DNA of 64,000 bases from Clostridium fermenticellae (GCF_003600355.1 NZ_CP032416.1:2128183-2192182), one strand, 5' to 3'; shown: positions 26,599 to 37,472, numbered from the stretch's first letter. A program made the numbers and translations. Notes: generated by a model from the sequence alone, not told the origin.

Positions 26599-27402
26599 TT
26601 AACTTTCCCCTTCCCTTTTTCTATTTTTTCCAATCCTAGGCTGCAGCCAGTCATAGAATTTATTTGCAACTGGCAGGGAAATAAATAATGTAAAATATAT
26701 TCCTATTATAGTAGTAAGTAAATTGGAAGCTGCTGAAAAACTTGCTATCTCTTTAGCTTCTGATGGAAATACCGCCGCAATAGCACCTGAAGCCGCTGCC
26801 ATCATACTTCCAGATCCAACTCCCGATCCCATGGCAAGAGCCAGAGGATTAAATATCTTAAGAGATCCCATATATCCTGCAAGAAGTCCGATATAAGCCG
26901 CACCAAACAATGTTCCACAAATATATATTCCCATAACTCCATGTCCTTCCGGAGAATCCATACCATATTTTTCCGAAATTATAGCTATATTGGGCTCACG
27001 ATCGATTGAGAAAGTAGCTCCTACAGCTTCACGCCCAAGTCCAAGCAAAATAGCTATTGGAAGTCCCAGAATAACAGTTCCGAAAAAATGTCCAAGTTCC
27101 TGGAAACAAAGCGCCCAGCCTGATTCAATGAGAGCAACTATAGAAGGCCCCATGGTAGTACCTATTTTAGCTACAAAAAGTATTACCGCAATTCCCATAA
27201 TTTCGTTAGATAGGCTCATCTCTTTGTTAGAGATCAGCTTTAATTTCGGAAGGCTTATAATAACACCCATTATTAAGGCAAATAACATTGGTAAAAATAT
27301 AAGATATCCAGGTCCAAGCTTAATTTTTTTCTCTCCTATGAATTCACATATTACGACTAGTAGAAAAGCCAGTAAAAAAATTTTAAGATATTTTTTCAGC
27401 AT
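26599..27402 (-). CDS. DUF3100 membrane protein, putative carrier
   Basis: This 267-residue protein has about seven or eight transmembrane segments with conserved Gly-rich stretches such as 'LAMGSGVGSGSMMAAASGAIAAVFPSEAKE' in pattern (residues 185-215). That fits the uncharacterised DUF3100 family. It overlaps the upstream M20 amidohydrolase gene by seven bases and is followed by a second membrane protein. By context it probably imports the substrate of the amidohydrolase, such as an N-acyl or aminobenzoyl amino acid. That is inference. Confidence 0.75.
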   Translation of the reverse strand: MLKKYLKIFLLAFLLVVICEFIGEKKIKLGPGYLIFLPMLFALIMGVIISLPKLKLISNKEMSLSNEIMGIAVILFVAKIGTTMGPSIVALIESGWALCFQELGHFFGTVILGLPIAILLGLGREAVGATFSIDREPNIAIISEKYGMDSPEGHGVMGIYICGTLFGAAYIGLLAGYMGSLKIFNPLALAMGSGVGSGSMMAAASGAIAAVFPSEAKEIASFSAASNLLTTIIGIYFTLFISLPVANKFYDWLQPRIGKNRKREGES

Positions 27403-28733
27403 CTTTCTCCTCCTATTACTTTATTAAATCCACTCAGAATTTTTAAATATTCCTTTTTAGACAATTGAGGTCTAAATTTTTCAATTACATATCTGGCTTT
27501 TTCTGCATTATCAGTCAGTAGATCTATTACAAGCATTGCAAATAATTTAGCGGGAAGCACACAGGCTGAATAGTAATCCTCAACATTGAAGTCTTTTTCA
27601 TGAAGACTACCACTGATTCCACCTACGTAAGGGTGTATACTCGGAAGTATCTGGGATACATCTCCCATATCAGTAGAAGCAAAAAAATGTCCTCCATCGA
27701 GTATACTGCCTTTAGGTAAAATTTTACTGCAATTATGTCTATATATATCATTTAATTCCTGTGAACATTCAAGCGGAAGATATCCCGGTATTGTTCTTAT
27801 AATAGTTTTAGCACCTACTGCATCTCCTCCAGCCTTAAGGGCCCTATCAACTTTTTCACTTGTATTTACCATAGCATCTATGGTCCTTGCACGAACGTAA
27901 CTTTCAATTCTGACATCATCAGGAATGCTGTTTACTACATCTCCACCTTTTGTAATAATAGAATGAAATCTTACATAATCTTCATCTTTAAAGGTTTCTC
28001 TCAAGGCATTTACACCTATAAGTCCAATCATTGCAGCATTTAATGCATTTACACCCTGCTCCGGTGCTTCAGCTGCATGAGCTGCTTTTCCTATGTACTG
28101 TATAGTCTTTGCCAGGAATCCATTACTGGATTTTCCAATTAATATCGCAGGATCCGGACAATTCTTCAGGGAATGCATCATCACAGCTATATCCACATCA
28201 TCAAATTCGCCTTGATATATGAGTTCCTGTTTGCCCCCAAAGAAATGAATTTTTCCCTGCTGTATAAGTTTCTGTCTGTAATCAAATTCAATACATTCTT
28301 CCGAAGGTACTGCCATAAAGGTCACATTTCCATTTAATCTGTCAGAAATTCCAGACAATTTCAGACCTATAGCTGAACCAATTAAAGCTCCGAGTTGAAG
28401 GTGATGTCCACAGGTATGAGCTGCCCCTGTTTCAGGATCTGTATTCTTATTTCCCCTGCATATGACAGCATCCATCTCCCCAAGGATAGCTATATTTATA
28501 CCATTATGTCCATCCTTCAATTTTGCCTTTACTCCAGTAACAGCTAATCCATCTCTGTATTTCAAGCCTATGTCATCAAAAATATTTTTCATCTTTTCAG
28601 ACGTCTTCTTTTCTTTAAATCCTAATTCCGGTTCTTTTTCCACAGATTTTGAAAAGCTTATTATCTTTTCGGAATTGTCATCAATAGCTTTACATACCTT
28701 CTGCTTCAATTTTTCAATTTCCTTAGCATCCAT
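27396..28733 (-). CDS. M20 family amidohydrolase (AbgB-like)
   Basis: This 445-residue metallo-hydrolase has the M20D features 'AHTCGHHLQLGALIGSAIGL' (metal ligands near residue 107) and 'AAHAAEAPEQGVNALNAAMIGL'. A dimerisation domain and a C-terminal 'FASTDMGDVSQILPSIHPYVGG' follow. It resembles aminobenzoyl-glutamate/aminoacylase-type enzymes that cleave an amide next to an amino acid. It is the first gene of a three-gene operon with two membrane proteins. GGGGGG lies before the ATG. The upstream gap 28734-28955 shows no clear riboswitch or operator. Confidence 0.85.
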   Translation of the reverse strand: MDAKEIEKLKQKVCKAIDDNSEKIISFSKSVEKEPELGFKEKKTSEKMKNIFDDIGLKYRDGLAVTGVKAKLKDGHNGINIAILGEMDAVICRGNKNTDPETGAAHTCGHHLQLGALIGSAIGLKLSGISDRLNGNVTFMAVPSEECIEFDYRQKLIQQGKIHFFGGKQELIYQGEFDDVDIAVMMHSLKNCPDPAILIGKSSNGFLAKTIQYIGKAAHAAEAPEQGVNALNAAMIGLIGVNALRETFKDEDYVRFHSIITKGGDVVNSIPDDVRIESYVRARTIDAMVNTSEKVDRALKAGGDAVGAKTIIRTIPGYLPLECSQELNDIYRHNCSKILPKGSILDGGHFFASTDMGDVSQILPSIHPYVGGISGSLHEKDFNVEDYYSACVLPAKLFAMLVIDLLTDNAEKARYVIEKFRPQLSKKEYLKILSGFNKVIGGERC

Positions 28734-28955
28734 ATAAAATACCCCCCTATTGCATCAAAAAAATATATGACTCAAGATTAGCCATAAACAATATTAAGCA
28801 TATCTATTCATACTTATTTATGAATGGCATGCTCTTTATATTTACACATTAATACTATATGGGATATTTATTAAAATATTACTTTTGATGTGTTTTAAAT
28901 CTTAGTGATACTACATTTAAAGATGAGATTGCGCCCATGCTGAACGCACATAAAA

Positions 28956-28983
28956 AAACCTATAAGGTAGACCTTACAGGTTT
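28956..28983 (-). terminator. Terminator of the zinc-ribbon gene
   Basis: Read on the minus strand, AAACCTGTAAGGT pairs with ACCTTATAGGTTT (one G-U pair), followed by seven T. Confidence 0.85.
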
Positions 28984-29002
28984 ATAATTTACAAAAATTA
29001 TA

Positions 29003-29164
29003 CTATTTTCTAAATCCTCTGTTCTGTTGTTTTCTTGCTTTTCTACATTCAGGACATCTTTTAGGTTCATTTTCAAAACCTTTTTCTTTGTAGAATTCCT
29101 GTTCACCTTCTGTGAATACAAATTCTTTCCCACAATCTTTACAAACTAAAGTTCTATCTGCCAT
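29003..29164 (-). CDS. Small zinc-ribbon protein (paralogue)
   Basis: This 53-residue protein, 'MADRTLVCKDCGKEF...RCPECRKARK', is a close paralogue of the one at 7432-7596, differing mainly in the basic tail. Two CxxC pairs make a zinc ribbon. AGGAGG lies nine bases before the ATG at 29164; an earlier ATG at 29185 overlaps that site. Like its paralogue it has its own promoter, a leader of about 125 bases and its own terminator, so duplication preserved the architecture. Function is unknown. Confidence 0.85.
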   Translation of the reverse strand: MADRTLVCKDCGKEFVFTEGEQEFYKEKGFENEPKRCPECRKARKQQNRGFRK

Positions 29165-29294
29165 TTTAACATTCCTCCTTTTCAATAAATTTAAGATTTA
29201 AAAATTGACTCACATTACGCTCCTAAAAAGAAGAAATGTTACTCATACATTAAATCTTTCCATACCAACAATATAATAATCAATTATTAGTTTT

Positions 29295-29323
29295 AGTATA
29301 CCATACTTGCAAAATACAGGCAA
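29295..29323 (-). promoter_or_regulatory. Promoter of the second zinc-ribbon gene
   Basis: On the minus strand TTGCCT (29318-29323) and TATACT (29295-29300) are 17 bases apart, with TGG before the -10. The leader to the start codon at 29164 is about 125 bases and has no strong sequence similarity to the leader at 7308-7431. Confidence 0.6.
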
Positions 29324-29331
29324 TACTTAAT

Positions 29332-30384
29332 TTAATTAATAACCCTTCTTTTTACTCTGAAACCTTTTCCTGTTCCTATACTTCTACCTATCGACTGTAT
29401 TTTATATGTAATACATCCCTTGCAGTGTGAGGGTGTATCACCAGTACATATTTTTCCAGGATAAAGCGCATATAATTTTCTATATTCACCTTCTGTTACA
29501 TTTGGCATGACTACATTTGCACCACTTTGAAGCCCGATTATTCTTCCATTTGGATTTAGTGCCTCCATGGCAGTAGTTGCCGGGATATTAGCATCTGGTA
29601 TTAAAAGTCTTGTAAGGGCCATAACCTTCAAACTCATTATAAAGTTTCCCTCAACCTTGCAATCTTTTAATGGGGTATCTTTATTTGGTATAAATGGTCC
29701 AAGTCCAATCATATCCGATCCTATGTCTTTAAAGAATAAAATATCATCTGCCAGGGACTCAACCGTTTGATCCGGCAACCCAACAAGACATCCTGTCCCA
29801 AGTTCATATCCGAGTTTTTTTAAATTTTTAAGACACTCTTTTCTATTTTCATGACTCATACCAGGATCCATGTTTTCATACAATCCCTTATCAGTTGTTT
29901 CAATTCGCATTAAATATCTATCTGCTCCGGCATCTCTGTATGCTTTATATTCTTCATATGTCTTTTCTCCAATGCTCAAAGTGACAGCCACATCCATCTT
30001 TTTTATATTTGATATTATATATCTTAGTTTATCTATAGTATAATATTCATCTTCTCCTGACTGCATAACTATAGTCTTATATCCATATTCAACTGCCTTA
30101 GATGCAAACTTTATGATTCTTTCTGGTGTTAGCCTGTACCTTTTTATATTTTTATTCGATGATCTCAGACCACAATACAGACAGTTTCTCTTGCATATAT
30201 TAGAAAATTCTATAATTCCCCTTAGGTGAACTTCATCTCCAACATATTTCTTTCTTACTCTGTCTGCAGCTTTAAATAATTCATCATTGCAATATTCATC
30301 TTCAAGTATCATAACTAACTCATCTTTATCAAGATCATGTTTTCTCTCCGCCTTTTTTATTAGACTTAATATAGAATCATTCAT
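29332..30384 (-). CDS. hydE: [FeFe] hydrogenase H-cluster maturase HydE
   Basis: HydE is a radical SAM enzyme that helps build the organic part of the H-cluster of [FeFe] hydrogenase. The 350-residue protein has the CxxxCxxC cluster motif in 'NICKRNCLYCGLRS' near residue 64. It also has 'YKTIVMQSGEDEYY', 'LSIGEKTYEEYKAYRDAGADRYLMRIETT', and 'GTGCLVGLPDQT', all HydE-like. 'CKGC' near the end is a further cysteine motif. hydF and hydG are not nearby. The presence implies hydrogen metabolism, consistent with a fermentative clostridium. Confidence 0.95.
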   Translation of the reverse strand: MNDSILSLIKKAERKHDLDKDELVMILEDEYCNDELFKAADRVRKKYVGDEVHLRGIIEFSNICKRNCLYCGLRSSNKNIKRYRLTPERIIKFASKAVEYGYKTIVMQSGEDEYYTIDKLRYIISNIKKMDVAVTLSIGEKTYEEYKAYRDAGADRYLMRIETTDKGLYENMDPGMSHENRKECLKNLKKLGYELGTGCLVGLPDQTVESLADDILFFKDIGSDMIGLGPFIPNKDTPLKDCKVEGNFIMSLKVMALTRLLIPDANIPATTAMEALNPNGRIIGLQSGANVVMPNVTEGEYRKLYALYPGKICTGDTPSHCKGCITYKIQSIGRSIGTGKGFRVKRRVIN

Positions 30385-30429
30385 CTGCCATAAATTCCTT
30401 TCCCTTTTTAAAAGTTTTTTATCAAAAAT

Positions 30430-32559
30430 TCAGTTTTTATAATTATATACGTGCAATTCATGAAGTGCTCTAGTAGCCATTACATACTTCAATTTTTTAT
30501 CATCTTTATAGTTTGAGTAATCATTTATAAGAATAACTGAATCAAATTCAAGTCCCTTTGCAAAATATGATGGAATTATAACTTCACCACTGGAATACAG
30601 TATATCCTCACTACTAAATATAGTTATATGATATTTACTTTTTATACGATTTCCAAGCTTCATAGTCTGCTTAATGTCTTTACAAATTACAGCTATGCTT
30701 GCATAACCTTTAACCTTTAAACTCTTAATATCTGAAATTATCTCATCTACAAGCTCATCTTCACTTAATACGTCCTTTTCTAACACATTTTCTCCATTCC
30801 TAACAAAAGGTACTTCACCACTATAATCTATAAATTTGTTTGCATACTCCATTATCTGCTGTGTAGACCTGTAACTTTTTAATAAGTTAAATTGTTCCAT
30901 ATCAAACCCATTAAAAACGTATGTTAAATTAGACATAGGTATCTCACCTTCAACAGGCAAAATTCTCTGATTGCTATCTCCAACTATGGTAAATGACTTA
31001 CAATTAGTAAGTTCTTTTATAACAGTAAATTGAAGCATGGAATAATCCTGAGCCTCATCTATAACCACATGTCTTATATTCTGTTTAAATTTTATACCTT
31101 CTAATTTTATCTTTAGATATATTATAGGTGCTAAATCATCATATATCAATTCATTAAATGAAAAGTTATCTTTATTAAATCTTTTATATATATCTACAAC
31201 ATCTTCGTTTTCAAGCCATGATAATTTTTGTTTTATAAGCATAACTTCTCTTATAACATCCCGTATGGCATTTTTCCTTTTGAACATGAGATTACTTAGT
31301 TCATTGTTTAGTTCCTCTTCAGACATTTTACTCTTTTTTTTCTTATATCTTGCTTCTATGGCTCTCACAAGCCTGTCTCTCTCATCTCTGATTTTAGAAA
31401 AAATAATGATTTTCACCTTTTTATTTCTTCTAAATAAAGGCATATATTTGAAGTAATTATCAAACATCTCTTTAATTTCATACTCACTAACTATAATTTT
31501 ATCATAAAACTTAACATCTTCTATGTTAAAATATTCATAATCAAGCTTATCTACTAATGAATCCAATTTTTGTATATAGTTAAGTGATCCTTTAAAAATT
31601 ATAGAATCACGCATTCTTTTATCATTTTCCAATACTTTTTCCATATAATCTTGAAAATTCATAGTCTTTTCTTTTAAATTTATAATATCTAATGCAAAAT
31701 CCTCAAACGTAGTTTGTCTAACACCAACTTCGCCTAAACTTGGAAGTACAGTTGATATATAATCCATAAATATACTATTTGGGCCTATTATTAAAACTTT
31801 ATCCTGAAGTTTATCTCTGAAATTATATAATAAATAAGCAACTCTATGGAGAGCTATTGTAGTTTTGCCAGTTCCTGCAGCTCCATTTACAACTACAACT
31901 TTATTCTTGGACTGCCTTATTATTTTGTCCTGCTCAGCCTGAATTGTCATAACTATATCTTTTAATTTGTCACCTGCATTTTGGCTTAAAACCATTTGAA
32001 GTATCTCATCTTTAACATCCATGCTTGAATCAAACATTCCAACAAGCTTTGAATTTTTAATTATAAACTGTCTTTTAGATATAATATCAGCCTTTATCAT
32101 TCCCATAGGAGCATTATATGAAATCTCTCCAAGTTTACCGGCATAAAATATAGAACTTATAGGTGCCCTCCAATCAACAATTACAGGTTCCTCTTCTCCT
32201 TCTTTATTTAAGCCAAATCTACCTATATATATAGTGCTTTTTCCAAATTTATCCACAAAATTAGCTTTTCCAAAATATGGTGTTTTGTTGAGAATAGTAA
32301 GCTCTCTAAGCTTCCTATCCATTATTTTAAATGCTTCCTCTTTGGCAAAAGCCTCATGATCAAAATATTCTGTTATTTTATCTTCATCATCTTCGTATTC
32401 CTCAAGATTTTTTTTCCTCAAATCAAGTATATATTGAGCTATTTTCTTTCTTTTCTCAATAAACTCGAGCATCTGATTTTCTATCTCATGAAATACATAA
32501 TTAAGTCTTTTATTCTCAATATCAAACTGAATCTTTTTATTTAGTTTACTATCATTCAT
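30430..32559 (-). CDS. helD: RNA polymerase recycling ATPase HelD
   Basis: HelD removes stalled RNA polymerase from DNA using a UvrD/Rep-type ATPase. The 709-residue protein has the N-terminal coiled-coil arm, Walker A 'VVNGAAGTGKTTIALHRVAYLL' near residue 230, 'HVVIDEAQDYSMLQF' (Walker B), 'FTIVGDSNQRILP' and 'LLKSYRSTQQIMEYAN'. A C-terminal 'ATRALHEL' helicase motif follows. Length fits the Firmicute class I form. I use ATG 32559, with GAGGT seven bases upstream; the longer start overlaps that site. Confidence 0.92.
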   Translation of the reverse strand: MNDSKLNKKIQFDIENKRLNYVFHEIENQMLEFIEKRKKIAQYILDLRKKNLEEYEDDEDKITEYFDHEAFAKEEAFKIMDRKLRELTILNKTPYFGKANFVDKFGKSTIYIGRFGLNKEGEEEPVIVDWRAPISSIFYAGKLGEISYNAPMGMIKADIISKRQFIIKNSKLVGMFDSSMDVKDEILQMVLSQNAGDKLKDIVMTIQAEQDKIIRQSKNKVVVVNGAAGTGKTTIALHRVAYLLYNFRDKLQDKVLIIGPNSIFMDYISTVLPSLGEVGVRQTTFEDFALDIINLKEKTMNFQDYMEKVLENDKRMRDSIIFKGSLNYIQKLDSLVDKLDYEYFNIEDVKFYDKIIVSEYEIKEMFDNYFKYMPLFRRNKKVKIIIFSKIRDERDRLVRAIEARYKKKKSKMSEEELNNELSNLMFKRKNAIRDVIREVMLIKQKLSWLENEDVVDIYKRFNKDNFSFNELIYDDLAPIIYLKIKLEGIKFKQNIRHVVIDEAQDYSMLQFTVIKELTNCKSFTIVGDSNQRILPVEGEIPMSNLTYVFNGFDMEQFNLLKSYRSTQQIMEYANKFIDYSGEVPFVRNGENVLEKDVLSEDELVDEIISDIKSLKVKGYASIAVICKDIKQTMKLGNRIKSKYHITIFSSEDILYSSGEVIIPSYFAKGLEFDSVILINDYSNYKDDKKLKYVMATRALHELHVYNYKN

Positions 32560-32600
32560 AATATATACCTCATTACACATTTTGACCTAATTGAATAATA

Positions 32601-34433
32601 TTATTCAACAATCTCATTATCTTTATTTACATTCACAAGAGCCATAAATTCTTCTCCCATAAGAGTTTCTTTATCTATCAATATTTCCGATACCTTAGTT
32701 AATAATTCTCTATTTTCATTAAGTATTTTATTTGCTCTAATATGTGCATCCCTTATTATTTTTAACGTTTCCTCATCTATAGCCGTCGATGTTTCCTGAC
32801 TACAATTTTGGACAGGCCTTCCATCTAAATATTTATCCTGAACAGATTCAAGTCCCATCATATCAAATCTATCTGTCATTCCATATATTGTAACCATGCT
32901 TCTGGCAGTTTGCGTAGCCTTTTCTATATCATTTGAAGCTCCAGTAGAAATACTATTAAATTCAACCTCTTCAGCTGCTCTTCCACCAAGCATCACACAT
33001 ATCTGATCAAGCATTTCATCCTTACTATTAAGATATTTTTCTGTTGGAAGCTGTCTTGTATATCCTAAAGCACCCATAGTAGTTGGTACTATAGTTATCT
33101 TGTGAACAGGATCTGTATGTTTTAAAAGTGCAGCTATAAGCGCATGACCAACTTCATGAAAAGCAACTTCTCTCTTCTCTCTCTTAGAAAGTATCCTATC
33201 TTTTTTCTCTTTTCCAGCAATAATCACCTCAACTGCTTCTTCAAGATCTTCCTGTATTACTTCAGTTCTATTTTTCTTAACAGCTCTTAATGCAGCTTCA
33301 TTTATAATGTTGGCAAGATCAGCCCCTACAGCTCCTGGCGTTGACTTTGCAATATCCAATAAATTTATGTCGTGGGATATTTTAACTCCCCTTGTGTGTA
33401 CCTTAAGTATCTCTTCTCTTCCCTTTAAATCAGGTCTATCAACTATTACCCTTCTATCAAATCTTCCTGGTCTCAAAAGAGCCTTGTCAAGTACTTCAGG
33501 CCTATTTGTAGCAGCTAATATTACAACACCTTTTGATGAATCAAATCCATCCATTTCAGAAAGCAGCTGATTTAAAGTTTGTTCTCTCTCATCGTTAGTA
33601 GACATATTATTATCTCTGCTCTTACCAATTGCATCTATTTCATCTATAAATACTATGCAGGGAGCTTTTTGCTGCGCCTGCTCAAACAAATCTCTGACTC
33701 TGGAGGCACCCATTCCCACAAACATTTCCACAAATGCAGATCCTGTTATAGAGAAAAATGGTACCTTAGCTTCACCTGCTACAGCTTTAGCAAGCAGGGT
33801 TTTTCCCGTTCCCGGAGGTCCAACAAGTAGTGCTCCCTTTGGGAGTTTAGCACCTATATCAGTATATCTTGTTGGATTATGTAAGAAGTCAACTATTTCA
33901 ACTAAAGATTCCTTTGCCTCTTCTTGACCTGCAACATCATTAAAAGTAACTCCGGTCTCACTTTCTGCATATATTTTAGCTGTATTTTTGCCAAATGACA
34001 TTACTCCATTCCCTATTTTTTTATCAAGTCTTCCAAGGAGAAGCTTACCTAAAAGCAGAAAAATTGCAACCGGCAGGACCCAATTTATAAGAAAGCTCCT
34101 AATAGGACTGTTTTCCTGTGGAATTCCTCCATATTTTACTTTAGCTGAAGTCAACCTTTTCACAAGATCAGGATCATAAATTCTCTCTGTGTATAATGTC
34201 TTCTGTTTCTGACCGGAAACAGCTTTAGGTATTACAACAAGCTTATCTCTTGATATTTGAACTTCTTCTATTTTGTTCTGGTTTATATAGTTTATAAAAT
34301 CACTGTACTTTATATGTTCCGTTTTCAAATTAACAACATAATCATTTAAAACAAATACTACAATAGCAACAACAACTGCATAATATATTGCATACTTTAT
34401 CTTATTGCCATTAAACTTTTTATCATTAAACAT
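32601..34433 (-). CDS. ftsH: ATP-dependent zinc metalloprotease FtsH
   Basis: FtsH is a membrane-anchored AAA+ protease that removes damaged or regulated proteins. The 610-residue protein has two N-terminal transmembrane segments (about 13-33 and 112-132) around an external domain. The AAA module has '[18 protein letters not shown]' (Walker A), '[11 protein letters not shown]' (Walker B), '[20 protein letters not shown]' (SRH), and the zinc protease motif is HEVGH near residue 425. GGAGG lies before the ATG. It is monocistronic as far as I can see. Confidence 0.97.
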   Translation of the reverse strand: MFNDKKFNGNKIKYAIYYAVVVAIVVFVLNDYVVNLKTEHIKYSDFINYINQNKIEEVQISRDKLVVIPKAVSGQKQKTLYTERIYDPDLVKRLTSAKVKYGGIPQENSPIRSFLINWVLPVAIFLLLGKLLLGRLDKKIGNGVMSFGKNTAKIYAESETGVTFNDVAGQEEAKESLVEIVDFLHNPTRYTDIGAKLPKGALLVGPPGTGKTLLAKAVAGEAKVPFFSITGSAFVEMFVGMGASRVRDLFEQAQQKAPCIVFIDEIDAIGKSRDNNMSTNDEREQTLNQLLSEMDGFDSSKGVVILAATNRPEVLDKALLRPGRFDRRVIVDRPDLKGREEILKVHTRGVKISHDINLLDIAKSTPGAVGADLANIINEAALRAVKKNRTEVIQEDLEEAVEVIIAGKEKKDRILSKREKREVAFHEVGHALIAALLKHTDPVHKITIVPTTMGALGYTRQLPTEKYLNSKDEMLDQICVMLGGRAAEEVEFNSISTGASNDIEKATQTARSMVTIYGMTDRFDMMGLESVQDKYLDGRPVQNCSQETSTAIDEETLKIIRDAHIRANKILNENRELLTKVSEILIDKETLMGEEFMALVNVNKDNEIVE

Positions 34434-34530
34434 TCTTAGCAGCCTCCAACATACATTTTTCTGTATTTTACTACTTCTATTCTAATATAACAATATATAT
34501 TTTTCAAAACATATATATTATACAAAAAGA

Positions 34531-34566
34531 AATTAAAGAATAAGCCCAAAAACTTATTCTTTAATT
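34531..34566 (-). terminator. Terminator downstream of pepV
   Basis: AATTAAAGAATAAG pairs perfectly with CTTATTCTTTAATT around an eight-base loop. On the minus strand it follows pepV and is succeeded by TCTTTTTG. Confidence 0.75.
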
Positions 34567-34574
34567 TAAAATTT

Positions 34575-35966
34575 CTATTTTGCTAATTCATAGATGGCAT
34601 TTGCATAAATTTTAGCATTTAAAATTAAATCTTCTAATTTAACATATTCGTTAGTTTGATGATCGAGATCTGGTTCTCCAGGTAAAATAGGTCCGAAGCC
34701 AACAATATTTGCCATTTCCTTTGCATAAGTTCCTCCACCTATTGCAAGTAATTTTGCCTCTAAACCTGTTTGCTCAGTATATACTCTTTGCAGTGATTTT
34801 ATAAGTGGATGATCTTTAGGAAAATATAATGGTTTTTGATGCATCATATTTTTAATTTCTATCTGTGTTCCCTTAAGCCTATTTTCAATTTCATTCATTA
34901 CTTTGTCGTAATCATATGTTACAGGATATCTAACATTTACACTTATAGTTACTCTGTCCTTATCCATCGATATTTTCCCTACATTAAATGTAAGTTTACC
35001 AGATTCCTCATCTTTAATTCCTATTCCAAATGATTCACCAGAAGTTTCAAAGCCAACATGTTTATTAAAAAATTCTATATATTCTCCTATATCTGATTTT
35101 TCAATCGGAAGTGTTCCTAAAAGTTTGAACATCTGCATTATCGAATTTTTCCCAAGTTCAGGTAAACTGCCATGTGCTGCCAAACCTCTGGACTTGATAA
35201 CTATAGAATCTCCATCAACCTCATATTCTATATCATAGCTATTTTCACTTATAAACTTACCTATAGCATTCTTTAATGCCTCAAGTTCTTTTGAACTAAT
35301 TCTACATTCACAATAATCCGGGACCATATTAGGTCTGTCTCCGCCATTTATATACTCTATATTGACAGCACTATTATTAACTTTAAGTTCCTTATCAAAA
35401 TCAAATATAGTTATACCTTTTTCAGCATGAACAATTGGATACTCTGCATCCGGAGTAAATCCAGCTACTGGATCCTTTTCCCTTTTATTGTAATATTCCA
35501 TTTCATGGCAGCCTGTTTCCTCATTAGTTCCAAAAATTATTCTAACTCTTTTTGAAAGTTTAATATCTAAATCTTTGATTGCCTTTAATCCATAAAGAGC
35601 AGCTACAATCGGTGATTTATCATCCATTGTTCCTCTTCCATACATTTTTCCATCATGTATTTCAGCTGCATATGGAGGATATTTCCACCCATTTCCTTCA
35701 GGCACTACATCAAGATGTCCAAGGACAGCAACATAGTCTTCTCCCTCACCATATTCTGCATATCCTATATAGCCATTCATATTTACAGTTTTAAAACCTA
35801 GTTTTTGTGATATGTCAAGTGCCTTTTCAAGTGCCGTATTTACTTCTTCCCCAAATGGTTTGCCATCTTTAGGTTCACCCTCAACACTTCTTATTTTGAC
35901 AAGTTCTCTTGTTGATTCTATTATGTCATCCTTAAACTCATCAACCTTTTTACTTATACTGCTCAT
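34575..35966 (-). CDS. pepV: Dipeptidase PepV
   Basis: PepV is an M20-family cytosolic dipeptidase with broad specificity. The 463-residue protein shows 'VAVLGHLDVVPEGNGW' (first metal His), 'YGRGTMDDKSPIVAALYGLK', 'GTNEETGCHEMEYY' (Glu of the catalytic pair), 'SRGLAAHGSLPELGKNS' and 'IGGGTYAKEMANIVGFGP'. All metal-binding landmarks of the PepV/Sapep group are present. It lies 32 bases downstream of proS on the same strand and probably shares the proline T-box transcript. That would link peptide breakdown to proline supply. Confidence 0.95.
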   Translation of the reverse strand: MSSISKKVDEFKDDIIESTRELVKIRSVEGEPKDGKPFGEEVNTALEKALDISQKLGFKTVNMNGYIGYAEYGEGEDYVAVLGHLDVVPEGNGWKYPPYAAEIHDGKMYGRGTMDDKSPIVAALYGLKAIKDLDIKLSKRVRIIFGTNEETGCHEMEYYNKREKDPVAGFTPDAEYPIVHAEKGITIFDFDKELKVNNSAVNIEYINGGDRPNMVPDYCECRISSKELEALKNAIGKFISENSYDIEYEVDGDSIVIKSRGLAAHGSLPELGKNSIMQMFKLLGTLPIEKSDIGEYIEFFNKHVGFETSGESFGIGIKDEESGKLTFNVGKISMDKDRVTISVNVRYPVTYDYDKVMNEIENRLKGTQIEIKNMMHQKPLYFPKDHPLIKSLQRVYTEQTGLEAKLLAIGGGTYAKEMANIVGFGPILPGEPDLDHQTNEYVKLEDLILNAKIYANAIYELAK

Positions 35967-35998
35967 AATATCACCCTCCCTATTTATTAAAAGTATAT

Positions 35999-37435
35999 TT
36001 AGTATGCTCTTCCCCAGTATACCATTTTATCAGCTTTCTTTCCACAACATACACATGTATCTGATATGTTTTCCTGCTCAAATGGAATACATCTTGAACT
36101 CGCTCCCGTAATTTCCTTTATTTTAGATTCACATTCAGCATCTCCACACCACATTGCTTTTACAAATCCGGTTTTATTCTCAACTGCATCCTTAAATTCA
36201 TCCATATTTACCGCCGTACTAGTTTTTTCTTCCATTACCTTCTTAGCAGCATTAAACATTGACTCATGTATATTATCAAGCAATTCTGTTACTTTCGATT
36301 CAATTTCATCCATAGGTACAATAATCTTTTCTCTGGTGTCTCTTCTTACAAGAACGACCTGATTCTTTTCAATATCTTTAGGTCCAACCTCAAGGCGCAC
36401 TGGAACACCCTTCATTTCATATTCACTAAATTTCCATCCAGGCATCTTATCTGAGTCATCAACTTTAACCCTAACTATCTTAGAAAGCCTTTCTTTAAGT
36501 TCGGCCGCTTTATCAAGTACACCGGCTTTATGTTGTGCAACTGGAACTATAATAACCTGTATAGGTGCTATTCTTGGAGGTACTTTTAATCCATCATTGT
36601 CACCATGTACCATTATAATGGCACCAATCAAACGTGTTGTTATTCCCCAGGACGTTTGATGTACATATTGAAGTTTTCCTTCTCTATCTAAGAATTGCAT
36701 ACCAAATGCTTTCGCAAAGTTCTGTCCAAGATAATGTGATGTTCCCGCTTGAAGAGCCTTACCATCATGCATTAAAGCTTCTATAGTATATGTTGCATCT
36801 CCGCCTGCAAATTTCTCACTTTCCGTTTTTCTTCCTTTTATAACCGGTATTGCAAGTAAGTTTTCAACCACATCCGTATATACATTTAGCATCCTTATAG
36901 TTTCTTCTTCTGCTTCTTTTTTAGTCTCATGTATAGTATGACCTTCATTCCATAAAAATTCTGCAGTCCTCAAAAATGGTCTTGTAGTTTTTTCCCATCT
37001 TACAACCGAGCACCATTGATTATATAATTTAGGTAAATCCTTATATGATTGAACTATCTTAGCATAATGTTCACAAAATAAAGTTTCAGAAGTAGGTCTG
37101 ACACACAATTTTTCTGTTAATTCTTCATCTCCGCCTTGCGTTACCCATGCAACTTCAGGCGCAAATCCTTCAACATGATCCTTTTCTTTTTGAAGTAAAC
37201 TTTCAGGTATAAACATTGGCATATATACATTATGGTGACCAGTTTCTTTAAATCTCTTATCAAGTCCTGCCTGAATATTTTCCCACATAGCATATGCATA
37301 TGGACGTATTATCATGCATCCTCTTACGCTTGAATAATCTGCTAACTCTGCCTTTTTTACAATATCTGTATACCATTGTGCAAAGTCTTCATCCATTGAT
37401 GTTATCTGCTCTACTAACTTCTTTTCATTTGACAT
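35999..37435 (-). CDS. proS: Prolyl-tRNA synthetase (short archaeal/eukaryote-like type)
   Basis: This class II synthetase charges tRNA-Pro. The 478-residue length, the lack of an inserted editing domain, and the C-terminal Cys-rich zinc-like domain ('[10 protein letters not shown]', '[18 protein letters not shown]' ending in Tyr) mark the archaeal/eukaryote-like group found in some clostridia. Class II motifs include '[16 protein letters not shown]' and '[16 protein letters not shown]'. AAGGAG precedes the ATG. Its leader is a proline T-box. Confidence 0.96.
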   Translation of the reverse strand: MSNEKKLVEQITSMDEDFAQWYTDIVKKAELADYSSVRGCMIIRPYAYAMWENIQAGLDKRFKETGHHNVYMPMFIPESLLQKEKDHVEGFAPEVAWVTQGGDEELTEKLCVRPTSETLFCEHYAKIVQSYKDLPKLYNQWCSVVRWEKTTRPFLRTAEFLWNEGHTIHETKKEAEEETIRMLNVYTDVVENLLAIPVIKGRKTESEKFAGGDATYTIEALMHDGKALQAGTSHYLGQNFAKAFGMQFLDREGKLQYVHQTSWGITTRLIGAIIMVHGDNDGLKVPPRIAPIQVIIVPVAQHKAGVLDKAAELKERLSKIVRVKVDDSDKMPGWKFSEYEMKGVPVRLEVGPKDIEKNQVVLVRRDTREKIIVPMDEIESKVTELLDNIHESMFNAAKKVMEEKTSTAVNMDEFKDAVENKTGFVKAMWCGDAECESKIKEITGASSRCIPFEQENISDTCVCCGKKADKMVYWGRAY

Positions 37436-37472
37436 GTAACCAGCTCCTTATAATTGATTTTTAAATATAAAA

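Noticed and set aside
26990-27427. 145-codon reading frame opposite the DUF3100 gene
   Set aside because: Antisense to a membrane protein; composition is that of a reversed membrane gene and it has no start signals.
28734-28955. Riboswitch ahead of the M20/DUF3100 operon
   Set aside because: Only a weak hairpin (ATTCATA / TTATGAAT) is visible and no conserved riboswitch core.
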